A stretch of DNA of 64,000 nucleotides from Alligator mississippiensis (Eukaryota > Chordata > Crocodylia > Alligatoridae). Made by a program: the position numbers and the translations under genes. Positions 1 through 13,235 of this stretch are shown here, piece by piece. The first letter of the stretch is position 1; every line of letters starts with the position of its first letter. The notes beneath the pieces were generated by a model, which was not told where the DNA came from, searched no databases, and was given only the letters and a program-made list of their open reading frames with translations. The stretch covers positions 345,334,203-345,398,202 of the forward strand of contig NC_081824.1 in assembly GCF_030867095.1 (NCBI RefSeq). The letters are read 5' to 3'.

Positions 1-888
1 TATATAGTAAAGATGTATCCTTGAAGTCATTTTTTGCACAAGAGGTGTGTATTGGCAGAGCTGTCTAAAGAAATTTAAAATTAAACCTGGCAGTTGCTTG
101 TTCCATGCCATTTTTCTTCTGCATAACTAACTGTTGTTCTGTATTCTATGCTGTACTGATAATATAACTAGCTAGAGGCTGGATTGAGCCTTGCAATCCA
201 AGCTGCCTCTGAAAATCTATCCCAAATGGAAAGAATTTAATCAGAGATGTCAGCAAAACATCATGTTTTTCAACTTGGCAGTTCCATATTTGTTTAACTT
301 GTCCCCATGTACATATTTTCATATATGCACAATACACTGTCAAGACAAAACAAGAGTAAAATTTGCTATTTGAAAGATAAATTTACCCACTAATAGCAAA
401 ATCCTAACATTTAAATAGGCATGTTAACAGGTTCTTAAATCTTTTTGGAAAACAAGATAAAATCTTTTCTCACTAGAAGTTAGGTGTGGGTGCAAACACC
501 TTGGCTGTCTTGACATGCTTTCTTCCTGCTTATAATGCATCTTACCAAACAATGTGGACAGCTCTGATAGGAACTGTATGTCCTGAGTGTGCATCTCTCA
601 TATCAGGCCAAATAGAGCCCTTCTAGGAATTGGGGCATGCCAAGTTTCAAGGAGACGGGTGCCAGTTCAACCGCTTTTTACAGACGAGCCTATAAGTGCA
701 CTTCATCAACCTCCTAGATAGTAGGTACAGAAACTCATGGACTCAATATAGATATTGGAATTCTGACACAGCCTGTCCCTTACCCTCTGATGCCATTTTC
801 CCTGATTTCCACTGACTGGCTTTCTTGCCTGCATTGCATGCCAGCCTCTAGCTTCTTTACTATTCCTTTCATCCAGGAACAACACACA

Positions 889-941
<53 letters not shown>

Positions 942-2518
942 GGTGCTTCCTCAGCCTGACAAAGGGTCTCAGCCCGAAAGCTGGCATCCCAGGCAGTTAA
1001 GCTGAGCTCACCTGGAGCCTCACATCTCCACTGCAACCAGCCTCATGCCTTTTGTTGTAGTAAAGAGGCTCAGTCTCAGTTTGGGGGGGAGGGGAGGAAC
1101 TTACAGCTCTCCTTCTACCCCTTCTTCTGTCCCTCCCTGAAAGCTTGCCAGGTGCCTTTCCAGCATGCTTCATGGTATGTTTCTTTGTGTCTTGTCTTTG
1201 CCTTAGTGTGCTGGAAAATCTCTCTCTTCTTCTGTAATGTTATCTATCTGACTTGTGTAATATATGTAGATATTAAGATAAGTGTATGTATGTATATTTG
1301 TGTTATGTATGTATGTTTGTTTGTATATATTTATGTACTAAATAAGATAAAAATCTATAAATGTATGTTTGTGTTTTCCTATATAAATTCCATATTATAA
1401 TATGCAATATAATTATGCTGTGCTTCCCTGCACAGTGAATGGAATACATACTGTGAGAGAGAGCAAAGATTTGAAAAGAATCAAAATAGACTAAACAAAA
1501 AGAGGATTCTGGGGGGAAGAATAAATAAAGTAATCAATCAATGAATATAATAAAAAAATAAAAGGGGCTAGAAAGAAAGCAAAAGGAATTGCTGAATCCC
1601 ACTTGCTAGGCTAGCAAGTAGGAAATCAGTGGTAGTAGCCTTTGTTGTCTAATGCTGCTGAGCTTCTGGAAGATAGCTCAGTAACTGACCCCAAGGCAGA
1701 AAGCAGGCCAGTTTAAACAACGCTGCCTTTTATGCTGTTTTTCTATCCCTCCCCCAGAGCACTGGGATTGGAAGGGACCTCAGGGAAGGATCACAGACAC
1801 TGGCCAGCTACACAGTCAATATCAGAGCAGTCCTTCCCCACTCTTGCACCTCCCTCTCCTTACTTTTTGTTTCCCTGCAGGCAAGCCCAACTTCAGCTTT
1901 GAAACTCACAATGTTTCAAACTGCCCTTGTTTAGTTTTGAGGCTGTTTTGAAGCCCTTCATTTTGTTTTTGGTTTCGCTGTTTCGAGCTCAAAACAGCTG
2001 GCGAAATTCCACACAGCCCTACTGTTTAGTACAGTTATAATGGAGTATATCAGCCATGGGTCCATTGTGGGAGCATTCTCCTGGGGCAAGAGAACTTGCA
2101 TGGAGTGTGGCATCACATTGCTTTGCAGAAATAGGATTAACGGCCCTTGTTTCAGAATTTCTTCATGAACTTTTGGCCCAGTGCAAGAACACCAGCATCA
2201 GAGTGCGGTGATGAAGAGAGTCTGTGGTTCTATGGAAGTGTGTTGCCATTGCAGGCAGTCTGGAAACTGGCTACCTCAGACTAGTAAAGATCCATGGCTA
2301 GCAGGTTTTGGCCTGGCTATGGCAACTGTTGAACTCTGGGGACAGTGGAGGTTTGGGGCTGTCATAGTGAAACTTTTTATTGCTGTGCGATAGGATTGAA
2401 GCATTTGTTTGCAATAACTGGTTTTCAGAGAGCACTCAAACTGGACTGGGATCACTGAGGGTACATGTACCCATAGTCTGCCTTTGTGAAGGAGCAAGGA
2501 AATACTTTGGCTGTAAGG
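1..2518. other. Upstream noncoding DNA, no gene seen
   Basis: AT-rich DNA with a (CT)n microsatellite and TATG/TTTG-rich low-complexity sequence at about 1284-1330. Its ORFs are short and show no family motif. I saw no exon of an upstream gene, such as the IL1R1 expected by order. Confidence 0.5.
891..938 (+). repeat. (CT)24 microsatellite
   Basis: Forty-eight bases of uninterrupted CT, preceded by a short ACAC run. The apparent RE/LS-rich ORFs across it are artefacts of the repeat. Confidence 0.97.
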
Positions 2519-2712
2519 CAGGGGTGGGCAATTATATCAGGTGAAGGGCCGTTTACTGAGTTTTGGCAAGCCATCGGGGGCCGCATGACAGGCAGCCAGG
2601 GGCAGATATATATTAATTTTCTACATTTTTTTTTTTTTAGGGGCCCCGCGAGCCGGATAGAATGGCCTGGCAGGACGCATCTGGCCTGCAGGCTGCATTT
2701 TGCCCACCCCTG
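2519..2712. mobile_element. Short hAT-type nonautonomous element with 8-bp target duplication
   Basis: The 194-bp unit begins CAGGGGTGGGCAA and ends TTGCCCACCCCTG, nearly perfect terminal inverted repeats. It is flanked by CTGTAAGG (2511-2518) and TTGTAAGG (2713-2720), a target duplication of 8 bp with one mismatch. Length and ends fit hAT MITEs. It has no coding capacity. Confidence 0.85.
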
Positions 2713-2786
2713 TTGTAAGGGGAAGCTACTTCCTAGTACAGCAGGATCTAGTAGACCACAGAAACCTCTTCCTGAATAGAAGCATC

Positions 2787-2899
2787 ACAGGCAAAAAGCA
2801 GGGTTCTGAAGAGATCAGGCATTTATTTGCTTGGATAAAGATCCAGTGTATCAAAGCAAGTAAATGTCTGATCTCTTCAGAACTCTGCTTCTTGCCTGT
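2787..2899. repeat. Foldback: 48-bp inverted repeat around a short loop
   Basis: The left arm, starting ACAGGCAAAAAGCAGGGTTC, is repeated as its reverse complement ending CTTGCCTGT, with only a few mismatches over about 48 bases. The loop is about 17 bases, and an RNA copy would form a long hairpin. Confidence 0.85.
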
Positions 2900-5761
2900 T
2901 GGAGCTTTATTCCCTTTTAACAGTATGGATATCAATGGAATACATGGTTGCTTATACACATGCTTGGAGGCTGGGTAGGGGGTGTTTTAATAAGAGTGGT
3001 TCCCAGAGAGCTGCTCTAATTAAAATACCTCAACGTCATGAGTATTAAGCCCCTGCATGTTTAAAAATGGCTATGGGACATTTTACTTAAACTTTATTTG
3101 ACAAGATTTAGATAAATCACCCCATTGACTGTTTTTAAACCCATGGGGGCTTATCCACGTGCCAGTGAAGCCATGGTAGAGCATTTTAATTAGAACGTGG
3201 AGCAAACTTGATTAACTTGCCTTGATGCCTTCTAATTAGAACATGAACCAGCACATATGTAGGCAGCTCATATGTCTACCTGTATGTTTGGGGGGGGTGC
3301 TGCCTACCCTCTCCTGATGTGGTTTTGTGGAACGGTACCCTGACAGTATAGAGCTGTACAGAACACTCAATTATGCATGTAAGCAGTTGCAGAATGGTGG
3401 TAAAGCATGCTTTTGGGATGATGGGGATGTCTCTAAATGCTAGAAGCGCTGTGTACACAAATATGGTGTTATGTACATTGCACAATGTCTGCAAGGCTTT
3501 TTTACAAAAATTAGACCTAGGACACAGCTGAGTGTGGTGATAACCATTTGCCACAGCTGGAAAGTACCCAATAAACCGTGAGAGCCTTGGCTCCAAGCAA
3601 AACAGGGAAATGAAGGATACCATATGTGCTTATGCCTCAGGTACACATAGGCTGAGTACAGATGGTCAGCAAGCCTGAGGCTGAATTGATTGATTCAGGC
3701 TTTGCGAATTATGCTAAGCTGTGTAGATTGAACCAATAAGCAAGTGAACAGACATTCACTTTTGATTACAGAAATGCAGCCACATGTCTGCAGGTGCCAG
3801 GGGCTAAAGCACACCTCCCTGCTCAGCTGCAATAGACAGTTTGAGCCAAGGCTAGCTCACCCACCTTGAGGGGGTGGGGGGGGGGGAAGTTAGTGGGAGA
3901 GACGCAAAGTATTCTGGGATGCTGGGGGACTGAATTAACTTGAATCTGGAGGGGATCTGGGACAAGTTCAATAAACTGGTTTCACTCAAATCAGTTGAGT
4001 TTGATACTACATCCATCCAGGTTTATCTTACATTGGTTTCAGCCATTTTGCAAATGGTTTATGTGCATTGAGCTTCTGTTGCATTATGGATTTGAACTAG
4101 TTTCTGATCACTTACACCAGTTTGTGTGTAATTTCTGTCCCTAGCCATGCTGGTTAAGTTTGTGCCTATTTGCTAGTCTGCAGTTCTTTCTTAATTACAG
4201 TAATTGGCCTCTTAGTCATTGTACTGGCCTCTTTATCAAAGGGTGTGGGACTTCTTGGTCCTACTGAAGTGGCTGATAGGAGAACTCTGTTTAACTTATT
4301 CAGTCAGCCATGTCCTTTGCCCTCTGATGCTGTTTAGAGGTTTTGGCATGATAGTGCTAGTAGGGCTCTGGTTGGCACAACAAGAAAGCTTAAAAAACAA
4401 AATAATTCTCTTTTGCTTGGCTCATTTGTACCACTTGGCTCAGGATGAGTCAGTGGCTGGGGTACATGGGTGAAGAATCTTATCAGGTACTGTGCTACTA
4501 TAGTGGGACAATTGGGCTATCTGACTCCTGGAGTTTTGTGGGTAGATGGTTTGCTCTATGCATGCTAGTTAGCTTTGGTGGCTGTGTAGCAGGGAGTTTC
4601 TCACTGTTCCCTTTCCTAAACTGGTGCTATGTTTTGTGAAAAACTTCTGTGGGTGGGCTAGCTTATGGTACAGGTCTTCCATAGTTGGGTTCTGTAGTTC
4701 ACTTGACCTATGAAGAGTTTTGTAGGTGAGGTTCACAGGTTAATCTTTCCTGTTATGTACTTTCCTTACTAGTGAAGTTGGACTTGGACTAAGGGCAGCA
4801 TTGATCTGTGAACTATGTGCACTACTTTATTTTAAATTAGTTCAAAAAATTTTTGGATGGCCTGTATTCCCCTCTCATTAGAATTGGGCAGTAAAACACA
4901 TAGAATAGTAGTTCAACAAGCAGAGAACTTCACTGAATGAACAGTGTGAATAGATTAGCAGTGGCTTACAAACAGGAACAACCCAACCAAATAATAAGTA
5001 GGCTGAAGTTGACCAAACTAGAAAAAGACAAACCAAAAACCAACCAACCCAATTAATAGTTTACAATATGTAACACCCACTTACAGTTAAAGTTAATGAT
5101 GTGCAAAGTACAACCAGCTAACCGGACTGACCAGTTCGAATTTCTGCCATGTGAAAAATTTACTGTTGATTTGAAGTCCGTGCCTTGATGCAGCAGTAGT
5201 ACTATTGATGGCATGTGTGCTTCTCTTTCTGTACTTCAGTGATTCTTTGTTCAGGCTGGGAAAAAGGAATTCTGGGAGCCCAAGTCACATTTGCATTAGA
5301 TGTTTAACTATTAACTATATAGAGTGCAAGATAAGTAAAGTGTGGCCTAAAAAACCCAACCAAACAAGACAACCATTAGCAAAACCCAAAAGTACTAAAG
5401 GGGAAAAACAAATGAACCCAAGAACAACCCTCCCCCCCAACCAAAAAACAAAACCACCAAACAAACAAACCCAAAATGAAGCAAAAACAGCCACAGATGC
5501 AAGTTACAACCAGTGGAAAAGAGCTTGGATGTTCAGTTTCTACTGTAATGAGTGCATTGAATCCCCACTCATTTTCAAGACAGGCCATACTAGAGTCTGT
5601 AGGCAGCAATTTCTTAACAGAGCACAAGAATGCATAATGATACAGCTAATTTTCTGTGACTTCTGCATTAGAAAGAGCTTTGGAAGAGGGCTTTTTTTTC
5701 CTTGAAAAGGCAGGAGGGTGACTGCCAGTGGCAAAGGGGGCAGGGGCTGTTTTTATGGAAC
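2900..5761. other. Intergenic DNA, no gene seen
   Basis: Mostly AT-rich, with short ORFs lacking domain motifs. The stretches 3145-3260 and 3650-4150 resemble decayed DNA-element sequence (TTTTAATTAGAACGTGGAGC, and GTACAGATGG). 5350-5490 is a C/A-rich simple sequence. Nothing supports a gene. Confidence 0.4.
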
Positions 5762-6274
5762 TGTAGCAGGTTTAGGGATTTGCTCATCTCAAACAGTCCG
5801 TAAACACAATACAGTCTGTATTCCCAGGGTACACCTGTCACATAGGCATTCTCTTATATCAGTCAGTCTTCAAACTGTAACCCAAACACAGTTGATAAAG
5901 GGTTAACTTACAGGTCTGAGTCTTCTTCATCTCTTGACAAGGTACTGCTGCTCCTTCTTGACTGCAGTCTATCCTCTCAGGCTGTCTGCAACTCAGCTCC
6001 CTTCCATGATGCTGCTCCCAATCTTGCAGCACTTAAGTTTCTTCCCAGATCCTGGAAGTCCCTGGTCTAGTATTATAGCCAGTGGTCAGGCAGGATACTC
6101 TCACTCTCTTTCCCTTTCCATTCTTCTTGTCTCTGGCTTCCCCTCCCTGGAAGCATTTTGCTTCCTGTGACCACCACTAATTATCTCCCTCAGCTGACCC
6201 AGTCCTCCTGAGCAGCCTGCAATTACCATTACGGCTCAGAGCTTGGCTGGAGCCTTGGGCAGCAGCCTGCTACA
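5762..6274. mobile_element. Probable solo LTR with TGTAGCAGG/CCTGCTACA ends
   Basis: A 513-bp segment starts TGTAGCAGG and ends CCTGCTACA, perfect 9-bp terminal inverted repeats with the TG...CA of retroviral LTRs. Flanking pentamers (GGAAC and GGGAG) agree at only three positions, so the target duplication is not convincing. No internal retroviral gene is adjacent. Confidence 0.45.
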
Positions 6275-6957
6275 GGGAGCCTGTTTGACTAATCAGGTAT
6301 CCCTTATTTCTGTCTCAAGCTGAGCAACTTGTTAGTGATTCATACATTTTGGAAGTCCTGGAATAGACGAGGGAGGTCTTTCAGGCCAGTGGTGAGGTAC
6401 CTTCAAAGTCCATGCAGGAGGTGTTCAGAAGCCTTCACACTACACACAATGTTTATAGATTGTTAATCTATAAGGGTCTTGTTAATTCTCAAAGTAAGTT
6501 GCTATGCCAGCTAACCTGACTAACCAGCTTGAATTTCTGTCACCTGAAAAACTTAAGATCATCATGTCTCAGGAGTGGGTTAGGAATAGAAGCACAGATA
6601 AGCTTTTGAAGTGATTGGTACTTTGTTCTCGTCTTGGTATGCCTTTTCTCGCATATCTTTGGCAAAGCCACTTCAGCAAGGGATAGGAAGTTGCAAGAAC
6701 TTCTTGGACTTTGCTCCTATAAAAAATGCAAATTGCCTCTAAAGCAGCTGTGCCAACTGCGTGCAGATCCTCTGCCAAAGATCATTACTCCTCCACTGTG
6801 CAGTGACGTTGGCTGGCAAGGTTTCAGTTCTAACTCATTTTCAAGCAAATGCCTAAGGTCTCATTGACTTTCCCATATAATTGTCTTAATAGACATGGAA
6901 ATGAATTCTTGACATGATGAGGGGTGACCACAGTGTAAAAAAAATGATGTGGTTTAG

Positions 6958-7140
6958 AATCATAGAAGCATAGAAAATTAGGGTTGGAAGGGACCTCACT
7001 CAGGTCAAAACAGGACCACCCCCCAACTATATTATTCTATCCTGGGTCTTAAAAATCTCCAAGGATGGAGATTGCACAACTTCTCTATGTAACCTGTTCC
7101 AGTGCTCTACTACCCTCCTAATGAGAGAGTTCCCCACTCG
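6958..7140 (-). mobile_element. CR1 LINE 3' end fragment
   Basis: The tail AATCATAGAAGCATAGAAAA and the phrase GGTTGGAAGGGACCTCA are diagnostic of CR1 3' ends read from the opposite strand. It is truncated after about 180 bp. The DNA beyond (7141-7500) is unlike CR1 and may be an unrelated retroelement piece. Confidence 0.8.
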
Positions 7141-8185
7141 CAAGCAATATGCAACTAAAAGCGGGTTTATTATAGGGAGGGAACATGAACAAATATACAA
7201 ACCTAAAAACCCTAACTATTACATCAATTGAAATCCAAAATAGTTAAATTTCAGTCACTGGCAAAACAACCCACGGGAGGCGCCACCTATCCAGTCTGTT
7301 GGGAAGGCAGGCTCACCCAGGGCTGCTGTGCAGGAGCTATACCACCTATGTCAGCCAACAGCGGGAGGCATAGGTAGGGAGGTCTACCCCAGAGACCCTG
7401 CAAGGGGTTTCTGCTCTGCTCCTCCCTCAATCTTCTTTGTGTTACCTATGTAACTCTAGGTCTTTTGGACCCTGGCCTACTTTAACATCAGGCTTAGGAA
7501 TTTTTGGCTCTGTTTAGCTATAGGAAGTATCTGATTTTTCCCATGAGCACATTATAGGGACTGTGCTCACGAGTACTATCCCTTTGAGGAGTTGATGAGT
7601 TACAAGGCTATCCAGAGAGTGTGATGCCTGTCTGGAAACTCCTGTTCTTTGCACAAACAATGTCTCCATACCATAGCTGAGAGCAGATCTCTGCACGGCA
7701 AACAGTGATTGCTGACATTTCAGTGACCTTTGCATACCTTCCTATTTGCAAGATTTCTTTATTTACAAACCTTACAGTTTTGGAAAAGGAGGGCTGGTAG
7801 ACACAAAATCTGGTTTACCTGCCTTTGACAAATGCACACTTTAACTCCAAATAGTAAAAAGATACAAGAGTAGGTCCCAAACCTCAAAATGTGTCTACTA
7901 ATGAGGGCATACAGGGAGAGACCACATCAAGATACCGTTGTGGAAGGTAACTAGCTGAATGTGCATAACATAAGTAGGATTTCACTTGCATCATTTCCCA
8001 AATGGTGAAATAATATCTCTTGTGGCTTCTGATTTAGCCACGCCTATTGTATGTAGATTTGGAGAAGTTTAGGGCTTATCTACAGAAAGTTGAATTTGAT
8101 TTCTAAGATTTGTTAAACCAGTGCTTGCCTGTGTGCAGACACTTCTTTTGGTTTGAATGGCTTGCTTAGCTTTAATTATCTAGGA
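7141..8185. other. Intergenic DNA, no gene seen
   Basis: No exon or clear repeat boundary recognised. 7146-7500 (GCAACTAAAAGCGGGTTTAT onward) might be LTR-derived, but I could not find its ends. Confidence 0.3.
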
Positions 8186-8861
8186 CAGAGCTGACAAACA
8201 TATGCTCTATAGGCTGGATCCAGCCTGCAGGCCTAGGTCATCCAGTCTGCAGACTTTTACCCTGACTGGCTGTGGTGGGGGCCTGCAGGAGCAGCCAGGT
8301 GCCTGGGTAAGACCTGCGATGTTGGAGGCCCAGCAGTGGCATGGGAAGATGCCTGGCACCACAGTTTGTTCCTGCAGTGGCAGATTTCTTCCCATGGTAT
8401 GACTGGGGATTCAGCATGCAGCTCTTTTATGGGCATGTGGCTGCTGCCACAGTGGGAGCAAGCTGCGGTATCAGGCTTCTTCCCATGGTTTGCAGTGGCT
8501 CCAGCACTGTTGCTCTTGTCCGGGCTTTTGGCTGCCATCATGGGAAGAAGCCACAGTGCTGCTGCCCTCTCCAGCCAAACAACCAGGGAAGAGCAGTGGA
8601 GCTGGAGCCCTAGCAGCACTGTGGGAAGCATCCTGGCATTGTTCTTGTGGCAGTGGCCAAGTGCCTGGGATATAAAGCTTCTTGCTGCTGAGTCCCATGC
8701 CAGTTGGAGTGGGCACTGCAGGCTCTGAATCTGGCATGGCAGAACAGGGTTCTGTGGGGCTGGTCCCACCAGCGGGGCTGGCTTCTCACCATTCATCCAT
8801 CTGTGGACCAGTCCCATATCACTCCTTTGGCTCGGGGGGCCAGAAGAGTTTGACACCGTTG
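8186..8861. mobile_element. hAT-like nonautonomous element
   Basis: The left end CAGAGCTGACAAA and right end TTTGACACCGTTG are imperfect inverted repeats. Flanks ATCTAGGA and ATCCAAGG agree at 5 of 8 positions, with only transitions between them. The same family ends occur at 13631-14311. The interior is GC-rich, and its overlapping ORFs on both strands look spurious. Confidence 0.6.
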
Positions 8862-8920
8862 ATCCAAGGCTAAAATGAAAAGAAACCCTTGTTTAAGCTA
8901 ACACAAAATGCCTATGCAGT

Positions 8921-10034
8921 TGTGACGGGGCCTCCTGGTGCCGAGCTCTGTGGCCCGCCCGCCTGTTACCGTGACAGCAGGCCTACTCAGGGCCGAGCTC
9001 TTCATGGCCCGCCCACCTGTCTCTGGGCAACCGCCCGCTCATCTCGCCCGCCACGCCTTTGATGATAATGAGTTCAATTATGATGATAATTAAGCGGGAG
9101 GCTGCCCTTTGACTGCCCCGATGCCCAGGGGCGCTCTGCGGCTCCGACCTCCCCTAATACCGCAGCCCAAGCCTCGCAGATGGCATCATGGTGTTCTTCC
9201 TCACCGGCCCCCACACTGGGCCCCAGAATCTTCTATGCAAGACCCCACTATGGTCTTCTCTACTCAGGCGGCCACTCCGCTGTCATCTGGGCTACCTCAC
9301 CCTCCCGAAGCCTTGTTCCCCTCTCAGGTGTGGTTCCCCCGGAACCTTCGGCTACTTGGCCCTGGCCCACCTCAAGGCCAGTCGGGACCCCAGGCCCCCG
9401 GCTCTTGGGCATCCTTCGCGGTGGGCCCCCGGCCCTTTTGGCCCTCACTGGTCCTGGCCCCAGCTTGGGCCAGTCGAGGGGACTCTCCCCTTCGGGCTGG
9501 GTCTTTCTAGCCACTCACTCTACTCCTCTGGCCTCACCGTGCCACTACTCCCTTCCTCCTAGGAGCAACCGCAGCACCTCGCCCACCTTACTCCCACTCT
9601 CGGGGTCCGCCCTCTCTGGGCCCCTCACGCACACGGGCCCTCTCGGCCCTCCTCCAACTCGGGGGTCACCCACCCGGTGGTAGTGGGAGCTAGGGATTAA
9701 GGCACCCCGACCCACCTTTCACCGGGGTGATCACTGGCCTGGCATTTCCTGGGGGCTCCCGCGCCACTGAGAGCCCCACCAGACCACCCACTCCCGGCAG
9801 GGTGCAGTTTCAGGTCACGCCCAGGACCAGGAGCCTCCTAACCATCCCCTTGCAGCTCCCCCTTACCTCCGGGTCATTCACAGCAGCCCTAAGGCCAGGC
9901 AATGTTGCTGCCTACCCTCCTGCAGCCAAACTGCCTGGTTTATGTAGGCCCCAAAATGGCTGCCCTAATCAGGCACCTGGAGGCTGCCAGCTCCAGGCCC
10001 TTAAAGTGACAGGAGCACCCTGTGCTCCGCCACA
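8921..10034. mobile_element. Solo LTR with perfect 5-bp target duplication
   Basis: A C-rich, CpG-containing 1,114-bp segment starts TGTGACGGGG and ends CGCCACA. It is flanked by GCAGT on both sides (8916-8920 and 10035-10039). The TG...CA ends, length and 5-bp duplication mark a solo LTR of an endogenous retrovirus. No gag, pol or env sequence is left. The Pro-rich overlapping ORFs at 9109-9683 are a product of its base composition. A shorter relative lies at 35916-36420. Confidence 0.8.
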
Positions 10035-13000
10035 GCAGTCTTTCGCACTATTTTAACTAAATTGATTATTAACACTTAGTTGAATTTTAGTGATTTTTTT
10101 TTTTTTTTCCTTTTATGTAGGCCAGCTGGTTTTGCCTCATAATAGCTGCTGTTTCAGGCTCAAACTCGCATCATTGAGTTGGCTACAATTAATTTTAATT
10201 TTTTAGGGTTTTTTCCAACTAATGCACAGAGCTTACCTGTCGCCCTTTGTTCACGTGGTAGACTCAAATGATAGATTGATTACTTATTAACTCAGTAAAT
10301 TTTTCCTTTTTTAAAAAAATTGAAAACTGCAGGTCTGTAGGATGATGAGGTAGTTGCCATTTAAATTGAAGGAAGGGTTTAGTAACCTGTGAACTACTGA
10401 AAGGTCATTTATTTATTTATTTATTTTTAATCCTGCATCCCATCAAGGATGGCAGTTGGACAAATACGGTGCCTGTTCCTGTTCTTGTTGGAACCCATGA
10501 TGCCAGTATTCATACCCAGGATGTAAATATGGTCAGGAGTGGTGGGGGTGCAAATTATGCAGAACAGAGAGTCAGTAATCTTCAAATTCAGTTAATGCTG
10601 TTTTTTCATAGCATTAACTTTAGGAAGCTTGAAGGGAGTAGTTTGCTTCTAGTTCAAAGGTCAGCTTGTTACAAATATTTTTAAACTGAAAATCAGTGAG
10701 AATTTTAAAAATAACCAGTAGCTCAAGAATAGTTTGGAAAAAAAAATATTTTCATGATTACTTGCATCCAGCATATAGCAAACTTTGGACCAGAACAACT
10801 TTTCAGGTCAAAAGTGGAGGTATAAAGCAATCTTTACAATTAAGATGGTTGCTAATGTCTTTCTCTGGCTGTGGACAGTTAATTTCCAGCACTAAGATTT
10901 CCTGGGAAATTCTTAGTCCTGGAAAAATAGGTCAGGATACAGCTGTTCTCGCCCCCTGCTTGGAGAGCTATACCAGAGGGGCACAGGAGGGCTGCTTCTT
11001 GGGTCTCTTTGCTTGTAGGGAGCTCAGTGATTGATGGCTTGCCATCTTCCTTGCTGGGGAAGAGAGCAGGATGTCAATGAGCAGTTGGCAGTTGCTGAAA
11101 AGCAGCAAATGAAAAGGACAGTGAGGGCACTGTCTAAGGGCTGCAGGACCAAGGAGAATTTCTCTCCTTGACCCTTATACTCCTGGTAGCACCTGATAGC
11201 ACTCTTGCAGTGGCAGGGGGAACCCTTAACCCATCCCATGCTTGCCTGCTTTACCATTCTGCTGATCCGCAGAGCGTATCTGCTGTGCAGGGTGGGAGGG
11301 GCTTGTTAAAGACATCTGGTCTAATTTTACCCTCACCTTTCCATTTAAAGCAGTGGTGCTCAATCTTCTGCCCCATGGGCTGCATGAGTGGTATGGGCTG
11401 GTCCATGGACCAGATCCTGTACAGTGGCTCAATCCTGAATGCTGGATCTAGCTGCAGACTGATAATCTAGTGTGCAGGGCTACATCATTTGGCCCATGGG
11501 GCCTCCCAGGGGTCTGGAAATTTGGCAGTAGGGGAGTGGCAATTAACACTGCTACCGCTCCTTTGATGCCGAATTTCTGAGCCAGAGGTTGAGCATTACC
11601 AATTTTTAAAAGCTGTATCTCGCAAAGACATTTTCTTCCTGTTTATATTTAGGATATCTGTGGAAATTTGCCCTTGGTGATTTGGAGGTGTACATGATGC
11701 ATTTGAGGTTTTTATAAGGCTTTTTTTTTTTTTTTTTTTGTCAGATAAGTCTAAATTCCAAGAATGACGACCAACTCATTGGCAAATGTCAGCAAAAATA
11801 TATTTATGGCAGCTAAATGAAGACTAAGGTAAGAGTCCTTTATTAAGTAACATCTAAAGGGAATGCATACTTGAAGCTTGTTATAATCTGGAGTAAAGCC
11901 TCCAAATTTTGTTCAATAAACCCTAGAATTTATGTTGTACCATCCATTTCTCAGGCTGAAGGTAGTGTAGAGATGCACCTTATAGATTAACTGAATCAGC
12001 GATGTATACGATTTTGTGAGCATCGAATGCTCAGAACTTCTTTTTCCCCAACCGTGGTTTTTTGTTTTTGTTTTTTTTTTTGGTCAAATCTGCTAGAAAA
12101 TCTCACTCGGATACATAAACAGTTAATTTGTTTTGGTTAATTATTAACACTGCACAAACATTTGTTCAGTACTTATGCAGTTTTCTTTAAAAATAAACAG
12201 AACCCCTCCCCTCAATTTAAAAGGTTGTTTTCTGGCCTAGTGGACAAGCATCTGCAGTATCTTCTTCTGGGAAACCTACGTAAGAAACTCCTTCTGTTAA
12301 CTGAAAATGGTAATCCATGCTAATCTTATAAATAAATGGGAACATTCATCTTTGGCAGATTCTGAGAGCGTGGATATTAAAAACATTTACGTCCTCTCAG
12401 TGTAGAACCCAGCATACGAGCTGTTTGAAGTCTCAGCCAATATGCTTGGAATAGACCAAACAGGCTGTTTGAAGTATTCTGTCTTATACACCTTTGTGTG
12501 TCTTGTATTTTATTGAAGAGGACATCAGTCCTGTGTAATGTGATGCAATGTTTTGAAATGGGTATTGTGTGACTAACAGAAAGACCACACAGTGACTAAA
12601 AACCTTTGAAGATTTTTTTTTTTTTTTTTAAACTTGATATGCAAAAAAGAGGCGCCAAACATAGGTTTGTAATACACATTGACTCTAGATATTCAGTGTT
12701 ACACAACTAAAACGCATCATGATAACTACTATATGATAACTTGCCTGCCACCTTCTGGAATATTTAGTCCTGAATATTTATAACTGAAAACAAATAGAGG
12801 CACATTCCCCTTCACTTCAGATGTCCATTGCAATAATTTTCTAACAGAGAAGAACAGGATTGTCTGCTCTTAAAACCTTTGCTGCTTTAAATACACTAGC
12901 ATAGTTATACACTCAGAGCATTTTTCTGTTTTACAAAAGCGTGTATGCTGCCATGCCTTGCTTCAACATGGAATCTGAAATAAGATGTATCAGTATAAAT

Positions 13001-13235
13001 GCACTTATGAAAATGCTTTTACCAGCAAAGAGTCATAACCAATATTGATATAATGTTGGTACAAAGCGTAGACCGAGCTCTCTATGTGGACCAGTTAATA
13101 CTGTGACTTGTGTGCGCCAGGAAGGGCCATATCACACTCATTTTTCCACATAATGGGTACAGTGAGGTATAAAAGTGATAGTGCAGCCAGGATATTTTTA
13201 ACTAACATATTAATGGAATTTTTTTCCCTCTGTAG
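10035..13235. other. DNA just upstream of the gene 1 signal-peptide exon
   Basis: AT-rich with several poly-T runs, an (ATTT)n run at 10407-10427 and a hAT-like element at 11351. I saw no GC-rich promoter here. The upstream noncoding exon of gene 1 is either inconspicuous or outside the window. Confidence 0.4.
11351..11602. mobile_element. hAT-like MITE
   Basis: It starts CAGTGGTGCTCAATC and ends near GGTTGAGCATTAC, imperfect inverted repeats. It is closely similar to the element at 26985-27394, including GCCCCATGGGC and the GGAAATTTGG..GGGG..GGCAATTAA interior. The flanks are degraded. Confidence 0.6.

Noticed and set aside
706..1005. Arg/Glu and Ser/Leu repeat proteins
   Set aside because: These are translations of the (CT)24 microsatellite.
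8257..8856. 199-codon minus-strand ORF
   Set aside because: It sits wholly inside a hAT-like element, overlaps ORFs on the other strand and has no protein motif.
9109..9683. Long overlapping Pro/Gly/Leu-rich ORFs in three frames
   Set aside because: They lie inside the solo LTR at 8921-10034, overlap in all + frames, and follow from its C-rich composition.
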